The position numbers were made by a program, and so were the translations under genes. 64,000 nucleotides of DNA from Gammaproteobacteria bacterium. GTDB lineage: Bacteria > Pseudomonadota > Gammaproteobacteria > Steroidobacterales > GCA-2729495. The notes beneath the pieces were generated by a model. It ran no database searches, was not told where the DNA came from, and saw only the letters and a list, made by a program, of their open reading frames with translations. The stretch covers positions 53,752 through 117,751 of the forward strand of contig QUBU01000007.1 of NCBI GenBank assembly GCA_014337915.1, written 5' to 3'. How positions within the stretch are numbered: the stretch's first letter is position 1; each line of letters opens with the position of its first letter. Positions 58,916-64,000 of the stretch are shown piece by piece.

Positions 58916-60109
58916 ATGACAGTATCCGCCACGCATCGGTCCCGCCCGGGCGCAGGCCTGGCCCCAGGGCTGGTCGGCCTGGTCTTGATGATGCTGCTCG
59001 CCGGTCTGACCTGGGCAGCCGGTACGTCGGGACGAAAGGCAGAAACCGCTCGCGAGCTCGACGCCATCCAGGAACGGATCCGCAGCCTTGAGACCGAGAT
59101 TTCCCGGGCAGCGGCCGAGAAGCCCACGGCCGGCAAGGCCCTGAAGGAGGCCGAACTCATCGAGGCGGACGCCCGCAGCTCGCTGCAGGGCATTCGCCGC
59201 AGGCTGGCCCAGGGACGCGAGCGCGAGCGCGCCATCCGCGCCGACATGGCGACCGCCGAGGCCGATCTCGCGCGGCATCGCGCGGCGCTGGCTTCGCAGC
59301 TGCGGCTGGCCTACGCCACCGGCCGCGAAGAGTGGCTGCGCGTGGCGCTCACGCAGCAGGACCCGGTCGCGCTCTCGCGCCGCGTCGTCTACTACGGCTA
59401 CATCACCCGCCAGCGCAGCGACCTGCTGCAGGACGTGGAGCAGGAACTGGCGCGGCTGTCGGCTGCCGCCACCCAGCTCGACGCCCAGTTGGCGGAGCTG
59501 GCTGAACTCGGTGAGCGCCAGTCGGCCCGGGTGCGCGAGCTGGCTACCGCGCGCCAGGTGCGTGCGAAATCCCTGCAGACACTGGAGCGCAGCCTGGGCA
59601 GCCGGCAGGCGAAGCTCAACCGCCTGCGCCAGGAAGCCAGGGGACTCACCGCACTCATGGCGCGGCTGGAGCGTGAAAGCAGGGCGAGCGCCGCGCGCCG
59701 CTCCACGCCGGCACCCGACGCGGGTCCGGCGGTGCAGTTGCAGGGCCTGCCGCTGCGTGGCCGTGCTCTGTCGCGATACGGCCAGCCGCGTGCCGATGGC
59801 ATGCTGCGCTGGGAGGGCATGATGCTCGAGGCACCCGCCGGTGCGGAAGTCCGCGCGGTACGCAGTGGCCGCGTCGCCTACGCCGACTGGCTGCCGGGCA
59901 TGGGACTGCTGCTGGTGGTGGACCACGGCAAGGGCTACATGAGCCTCTACGGCCACAACCAGGACCTGCTCAAGTCCGTGGGCGACACCGTGGCACAGGG
60001 CGAGGTAATCTCGCGCGTCGGTGACAGCGGCGGCGAGAATCGCTCCGGACTCTATTTCGAGGTGCGCCGCAACGGCAAGCCAGTGGATCCGAAGGACTGG
60101 GTACGCTAG
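58916..60109 (+). CDS. envC: EnvC-type murein hydrolase activator
   Basis: 397-residue periplasmic divisome factor that activates amidases AmiA/AmiB. A signal peptide is followed by a long coiled coil (about residues 40-260, Glu/Arg/Ala rich) and a C-terminal LytM domain. The LytM domain lacks the metal-binding His and Asp of active enzymes (LRWEGMMLEA in place of the HxxxD segment), which is the degenerate form expected of EnvC. It starts divergently from the rhodanese gene and leads ctpA. Confidence 0.93.
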   Translation: MTVSATHRSRPGAGLAPGLVGLVLMMLLAGLTWAAGTSGRKAETARELDAIQERIRSLETEISRAAAEKPTAGKALKEAELIEADARSSLQGIRRRLAQGRERERAIRADMATAEADLARHRAALASQLRLAYATGREEWLRVALTQQDPVALSRRVVYYGYITRQRSDLLQDVEQELARLSAAATQLDAQLAELAELGERQSARVRELATARQVRAKSLQTLERSLGSRQAKLNRLRQEARGLTALMARLERESRASAARRSTPAPDAGPAVQLQGLPLRGRALSRYGQPRADGMLRWEGMMLEAPAGAEVRAVRSGRVAYADWLPGMGLLLVVDHGKGYMSLYGHNQDLLKSVGDTVAQGEVISRVGDSGGENRSGLYFEVRRNGKPVDPKDWVR

Positions 60110-60189
60110 CGGCGGCAGCGCCGGCGGTCCGCGGCGATCCCCTGTGATATCGTGGCCAGCATGCCGCCAGTCCCGGATTGCGCCCTCTG

Positions 60190-61443
60190 ATGTCCGGCAG
60201 GATCCGCGGCTTCCTGCACTTCTGCCTCGGCCTTGCCGCTGGCCTCGCGGTTGCCGCGGCCGGTAGCGTATTCGCCGGGCGCGACAGCCAGGACGGCGTA
60301 CTGCCCTGGGACGACGTGCGGCTGCTCACCGAGGTCCTGGAGCGGATCAAGATCGACTACGTCGAGCCGGTCGATGACCACCGCCTGCTCGAGAGCGCCG
60401 TGCGCGGCATGGTTGGCAGCCTGGACCCCTACTCGCAGTTTCTCAATGCCGACGAGTATGAGGACCTGCGCATCAGCACCACCGGCAACTATTCGGGTGT
60501 GGGACTCGAGGTGAACCTGCGCGACGGCAAGGTGCTGGTGGTTTCGCCCATCGAGGGCACGCCCGCTGACCAGGCCGGAATCCGCAGCGGCGACGTCATC
60601 CTCAGCATCGATGGCCTGGTGGTCGGCAACGACAACATCACCGATGCCATCACCCGGCTGCGCGGGCCGGCAGGCACAAAGGTCAGCCTGACCGTGTCAC
60701 GGGCCGGGGAGGCTCAGCCGCTGGCCTTCGAGCTGGTGCGGGGCAACGTCGAACTGCACAGCGTCCGTTCGCGGATGCTGGAACCGGGTTTCGCCTACCT
60801 GCGTATCAGCCAGTTCAGCGGTACCACCGGCGCCGACCTGCGCAGGACACTGGCCAGCATCACTGGCCGGCGGGGCGACGGCGCACTCAGGGGCCTGGTG
60901 CTCGACCTGCGCAACAACCCGGGCGGGGTGCTGGATGCGGCCGTCGAGGTGAGCGACGACTTCCTCGACAGCGGCGTAATCGTGACCGCCAGCGGCCGTG
61001 CCGGCGATGCGAGCTTCCGCCACGAGGCGCATGCCGGCGACCTGCTGGCCGGCGTGCCACTGGTGGTGCTGGTCAACGGTGGATCGGCTTCCGCCTCGGA
61101 GATCGTCGCCGGCGCGCTACGTGACAACCGGCGCGCCACCATCATGGGCGCGCGCACCTTCGGCAAGGGCTCGGTGCAGACCGTGATGCCGCTGTCGGGC
61201 GGCCGGGCGCTGAAGCTGACCACCTCGCACTATTTCACGCCGTCCGGCGAGTCCATCAGCGGGCACGGCATCACGCCCGACGTCGTGCTGGATGACGCGG
61301 GCTCCCCCGTCCAGGCGCCGGCGGCTGATCCGGCCGTCGAGCAGGCGCTGGCATTCCTCAGGAAAGGCGGCACGGGCGCCGCCAATCTGCCAAGCGGGTC
61401 GCGGACAGGACCGCCGGACACTGGCAGCATGCCCGATCGCTGA
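60190..61443 (+). CDS. ctpA: C-terminal processing serine protease (S41)
   Basis: 417-residue periplasmic protease. Signal/anchor helix, a PDZ domain (GVGLEVNLRDGKVLVV, IRSGDVILSIDG), and the S41 catalytic core: NGGSASASEIVAGALRD with the Ser and GARTFGKGSVQ with the Lys. It lies 80 bases after envC, the usual envC-ctpA pairing in gammaproteobacteria, where it contributes to cell-wall enzyme turnover. ATG 60190 preferred over TTG 60178. Confidence 0.95.
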   Translation: MSGRIRGFLHFCLGLAAGLAVAAAGSVFAGRDSQDGVLPWDDVRLLTEVLERIKIDYVEPVDDHRLLESAVRGMVGSLDPYSQFLNADEYEDLRISTTGNYSGVGLEVNLRDGKVLVVSPIEGTPADQAGIRSGDVILSIDGLVVGNDNITDAITRLRGPAGTKVSLTVSRAGEAQPLAFELVRGNVELHSVRSRMLEPGFAYLRISQFSGTTGADLRRTLASITGRRGDGALRGLVLDLRNNPGGVLDAAVEVSDDFLDSGVIVTASGRAGDASFRHEAHAGDLLAGVPLVVLVNGGSASASEIVAGALRDNRRATIMGARTFGKGSVQTVMPLSGGRALKLTTSHYFTPSGESISGHGITPDVVLDDAGSPVQAPAADPAVEQALAFLRKGGTGAANLPSGSRTGPPDTGSMPDR

Positions 61444-61500
61444 GGCCGCCCCGTCCTGCAGGGCAGGACGTTGCCGCCAGGCGACCGCGAGTCACGGAAC

Positions 61501-62577
61501 ATGGCAGTGTCATCCCCAGCCGGTATGTCCGGTGGCTTCGAGCCCGAGCAGATCCTGCGCAGCATTGCCGGGATCGATGCGCTGCTGCTGGCGCTGGCCC
61601 TGCTGCATTTCGCAATTTCACCGGCGGCTGTTGCCCGCCCCAGCCTGTACCTGGCGGCCTGCCTTGGCTACGCGGTGCTGGTGGCGGTGATGCAGTTCGC
61701 TACGCCACTGAGGGATCGGCCACGGGTCAGGCTGCTGGTGGAGGCCGTCGCCATGGTGGTGTTCATCAGTTTTGCCCTCGCCCTCTCCGGTGGTGGCCAC
61801 GGCAGCCTCGCCGGCTTCTATCTGCTGCCGCTCATCACCGTGGCGCTCACGCTCGGTCCGGGCCTGACCGCCGGCATGGCGGGGCTGGTGCTGGCCGCGC
61901 AGCTGGCAGTCGCCGGTTTCGCCGCGGGCCAGGCGGCACTGGGCTTTGCCGCACTGCTGACACTGCTGATCGAGGCAACACCGTTGCTGCTGGTCGCCAT
62001 GCTGACGAGCAGGCTGGCAGCGGGCGTGGCCGCCGCCCGTGAACAGCTGCAGGTGATGGCGGATCGCGACCAGCTCACCGGCCTGCTGAAGCTGCAGGCC
62101 TTCACGCAGCTGGTTGAGGAGGAGCGCGAGCGCGCCATTGCCCGCGGCAGTGGCTTCGCGCTGCTGCTGGTTGACATCGACAACCTGAAACTGCTCAACG
62201 CCCGGCATGGGCACGAGGCCGGCGACCGCGTCCTCGCGGCGGTGGCCGAGGCCCTGCGGCGCAGCAGCCGATCCGTGGACCTGGTGGCCCGCTACGGCGG
62301 CGACGAGTTCGTGCTGTTCATCTCCGGTGCCGGACCGGCGGTGGCCAGGGCGGTTGCCAACCGCATTCGCCACAACGTCGGGACCACGACTGTGGAGATC
62401 GGCGGTGCGCTCCAGCGCGTGACGGTCGGCATCGGCGCCGGCGTGTTTCCGACCGACGGCCGCAGCCTGCTCGACCTCAGCAACGCGGCAGGGCGCGCGC
62501 TGGCGAAGGACAAGGAAGGCCGCCGGCCGCCCGACAGGGGCGTCGCTACTCTGCGTGCTGGCGCCGCTGGCGCCTAG
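61501..62577 (+). CDS. GGDEF diguanylate cyclase with membrane sensor region
   Basis: 358 residues. Six hydrophobic helices (residues about 20-190) lead to a GGDEF domain with LLVDIDNLKLLNARHGH and an intact RYGGDEF active site. RSVDLVARYGGDEF also preserves the RxxD inhibitory site, unlike the GGDEF gene at the left edge, so this enzyme should be product-inhibited. The membrane input domain resembles MASE-type sensors only in general form. Confidence 0.93.
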   Translation: MAVSSPAGMSGGFEPEQILRSIAGIDALLLALALLHFAISPAAVARPSLYLAACLGYAVLVAVMQFATPLRDRPRVRLLVEAVAMVVFISFALALSGGGHGSLAGFYLLPLITVALTLGPGLTAGMAGLVLAAQLAVAGFAAGQAALGFAALLTLLIEATPLLLVAMLTSRLAAGVAAAREQLQVMADRDQLTGLLKLQAFTQLVEEERERAIARGSGFALLLVDIDNLKLLNARHGHEAGDRVLAAVAEALRRSSRSVDLVARYGGDEFVLFISGAGPAVARAVANRIRHNVGTTTVEIGGALQRVTVGIGAGVFPTDGRSLLDLSNAAGRALAKDKEGRRPPDRGVATLRAGAAGA

Positions 62578-62586
62578 GTCAGGCGG

Positions 62587-63012
62587 TCAGCCTGCCTGGA
62601 GCGCGGCGCGGATGCGCTGCGCATGTTCCTCGAGCAGCCTGGCGTCGGCCATGCTGCGGCCGTGGCTGCGCAGGGGCTGGTCGGCATAGCGCGGCACGAC
62701 ATGCAGGTGGAAGTGAAACACCGTCTGGCCGGCCGCCGGGCCGTTGTACTGCACCAGCATGACGCCATCGGCATTGAAGGCATGCTTAACCGCGCGTGCC
62801 AGCTTCTGGCCGGACTGGATGACGGCTGCGGCCATGGCGGGGTCGAGGTCGAAGATGTTCTCGGCCGGGCTCTTCGGCACCACCAGCGTGTGCCCATCCG
62901 ACTGCGGCATGACGTCCATGAACGCCAGGGTGCGTTCGTCCTCGTAGACCCGGTAGGCCGGGATCTCGCCCCTGAGGATCTTCGCGAAGATGTTGCTGGG
63001 ATCGTAGGCCAT
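62587..63012 (-). CDS. HIT-family nucleotide hydrolase/transferase
   Basis: 141-residue histidine-triad protein: NIFAKILRGEIPAYRVYED start, SDGHTLVVPK, and the catalytic HFHLHVVPR. It probably hydrolyses adenosine phosphoramidates or similar nucleotides. Ten bases separate its stop from the GGDEF gene stop (convergent). Confidence 0.95.
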   Translation of the reverse strand: MAYDPSNIFAKILRGEIPAYRVYEDERTLAFMDVMPQSDGHTLVVPKSPAENIFDLDPAMAAAVIQSGQKLARAVKHAFNADGVMLVQYNGPAAGQTVFHFHLHVVPRYADQPLRSHGRSMADARLLEEHAQRIRAALQAG

Positions 63013-63069
63013 GGACCGCTAGCATAGGTTTGGCCGGCGGGCCGGACAAGCGCCGGGGAGTGCAGTGCC

Positions 63070-63483
63070 ATGAACGATCCACGCGGGCGCCCCGACGCCA
63101 ATCAGTGCTTCGTCTGCGGGCCCGACAACCCGCTGGGCCTGCGTCTGCCCTTCCGCATGGACGGCGACGCCTGCCGGAGCGAGTTCACCCCGGGCCCCTT
63201 CCATTGCGGCTACGACCGGCTGGTGCACGGCGGCATCATCTACAGCGCGCTCGACGACGTCATGGCGAACTGGCTGTTCCTCCAGGGCGTGCGCGGGCAC
63301 ACGGCACGCTGCGAGGTGCGCTATCGCGAGCCGGTGGAACTCGGCGACCGGCTGCTGCTGGAAGGCCGGCTGATCCGCCGCAAGGGTCGCATCGCCGTCC
63401 TCAGCGGCACGGCTACCCGCGCCAGCGACAACACGCTGGTTGCCGAGGCCGAGGGGACGTTCATGGTCGTGGACGGCGGCTGA
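63070..63483 (+). CDS. PaaI-type hot-dog thioesterase
   Basis: 137-residue hot-dog fold protein. NQCFVCGPDNPLGLRLPF is typical of a subgroup with an N-terminal Cys pair, and LVHGGIIYSALDDVMANW carries the active-site HGG and Asp. It hydrolyses an acyl-CoA of unknown type. Confidence 0.88.
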   Translation: MNDPRGRPDANQCFVCGPDNPLGLRLPFRMDGDACRSEFTPGPFHCGYDRLVHGGIIYSALDDVMANWLFLQGVRGHTARCEVRYREPVELGDRLLLEGRLIRRKGRIAVLSGTATRASDNTLVAEAEGTFMVVDGG

Positions 63484-63495
63484 GCGCCGGGCGGT

Positions 63496-63807
63496 CTACT
63501 GCATCGCCGGCGGCGGGGCCTCGAAGATGCCGATGTCGTAGATGCCGGTGCCGGCACGCAATGGCTTGACCGTCTTCTGGTATTCGTCGCCCTTCACGAA
63601 GGCTTTGAGCTGCTCCATGGTCGGGAACTCGAGGATCACCACCGACTTGCCATCCAGGCCGCTGCCTTCCAGCAACTCTACGGTCTTGCCGCGCACGACA
63701 TAGCGGCCGCCGTGGCTCTTGGCCAGGGCCGCCGACTTCTGCGCGTACTCCTTGAGCTGCGGGGTCATGTTGGTGAACTGGACGACCGAAATGATGTAGG
63801 CGGGCAT
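63496..63807 (-). CDS. DUF1330 family protein
   Basis: 103-residue ferredoxin-like dimer protein: AYIISVVQFTNMTPQLKEYAQ, GGRYVVRGKTVELLEG, VVILEFPTMEQLKAF. GGAGAAG precedes the ATG at 63807. Function unknown. Confidence 0.88.
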   Translation of the reverse strand: MPAYIISVVQFTNMTPQLKEYAQKSAALAKSHGGRYVVRGKTVELLEGSGLDGKSVVILEFPTMEQLKAFVKGDEYQKTVKPLRAGTGIYDIGIFEAPPPAMQ

Positions 63808-63891
63808 TGTTCTTCTCCGGTTTGGCGCCAGGCGCAAGGGGCGCCATTGTAGGTGCTCCGCGCGGCGGCGGCAGCGTCGCCACCGGCGTCC

Positions 63892-64000
63892 TCAGGCGCT
63901 GGAGCGCATCCCGGCACGGTAAAGCAGCGCGGCCACCAGCGCTACCGCCGCCAGGCCGGCCAGCGCGCCCGGCCGCCAGGCAGCGGGCACCGCCAGCAGC
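63892..64000 (-). CDS. C-terminal end of a membrane protein (partial)
   Basis: The last 35 codons of a leftward gene that continues past the window edge. They encode LLAVPAAWRPGALAGLAAVA then LVAALLYRAGMRSSA: one hydrophobic helix and a basic tail. Too short to assign. Confidence 0.4.
   Translation of the reverse strand, partial: LLAVPAAWRPGALAGLAAVALVAALLYRAGMRSSA

Overview
The window is GC-rich, almost fully coding chromosomal DNA from a gammaproteobacterium. The evidence for this is the order mnmE-yidC-rnpA-rpmH-dnaA-dnaN-recF-gyrB-plsC-gmhB-glyS-glyQ, which matches the replication-origin neighbourhood of pseudomonads, followed by an enterobacterial-like yibN-grxC-secB-gpsA block, a two-subunit glycyl-tRNA synthetase and a glnA-ntrB-ntrC locus. 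I cannot name a genus; an uncultured or poorly sampled lineage is possible.

Left part (1-34.5 kb, accessory). After a GGDEF gene cut by the window edge come a sulfotransferase-like gene, a beta-lactamase-fold lipoprotein, an aldo/keto reductase with a Tat-like leader and a secreted protein with a PEP-CTERM-type sorting tail. Then follows a large surface-glycan locus of about 26 kb. It holds two AsnB-type amidotransferases, an acyl carrier protein with an AMP-forming ligase, a HemK-like methyltransferase, a NadE-like amide synthase, two NodB-like deacetylases, an acyltransferase-3, a GNAT, an ABC exporter, two CapK-like adenylating enzymes, five glycosyltransferases (two GT2 and three GT4), a UDP-GlcNAc 2-epimerase and an O-antigen-ligase/polymerase-like protein. 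The locus is unusually rich in enzymes that activate carboxylates and make amides or esters, which suggests a heavily acylated or amidated glycan. It ends with a compact VPEID-CTERM substrate plus exosortase E/protease (XrtE) pair, which probably anchors or processes a surface protein.

Junction (34.5-35.3 kb). Directly after the xrtE stop lies a 0.8-kb scar. It contains the 3' end of a Fic gene cut inside its catalytic motif and an hsdM fragment with an internal in-frame deletion. This is the relic of a type I restriction-modification locus, and it separates the accessory region from the conserved core.

Origin core (35.3-49.6 kb). mnmE, yidC, rnpA and rpmH run leftwards; dnaA, dnaN, recF and gyrB run rightwards; plsC, gmhB, glyS and glyQ run leftwards. 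Two parS-like palindromes lie inside recF. DnaA-box-like sequences lie before and after dnaA.

Right part (49.6-64 kb). glnA has a sigma-54-type promoter with two upstream NtrC-like sites spaced as in enteric glnA, and ntrBC follow. Next come an HPF-like gene, a class-1B-type pyrD, trmL, gpsA-secB-grxC-rhodanese, envC-ctpA, a second GGDEF gene, a HIT protein, a PaaI-type thioesterase and a DUF1330 protein. recF and ntrB both lack ATG, GTG or TTG at the conserved N terminus and appear to start at CTG. No rRNA, tRNA, CRISPR array or insertion sequence was seen.
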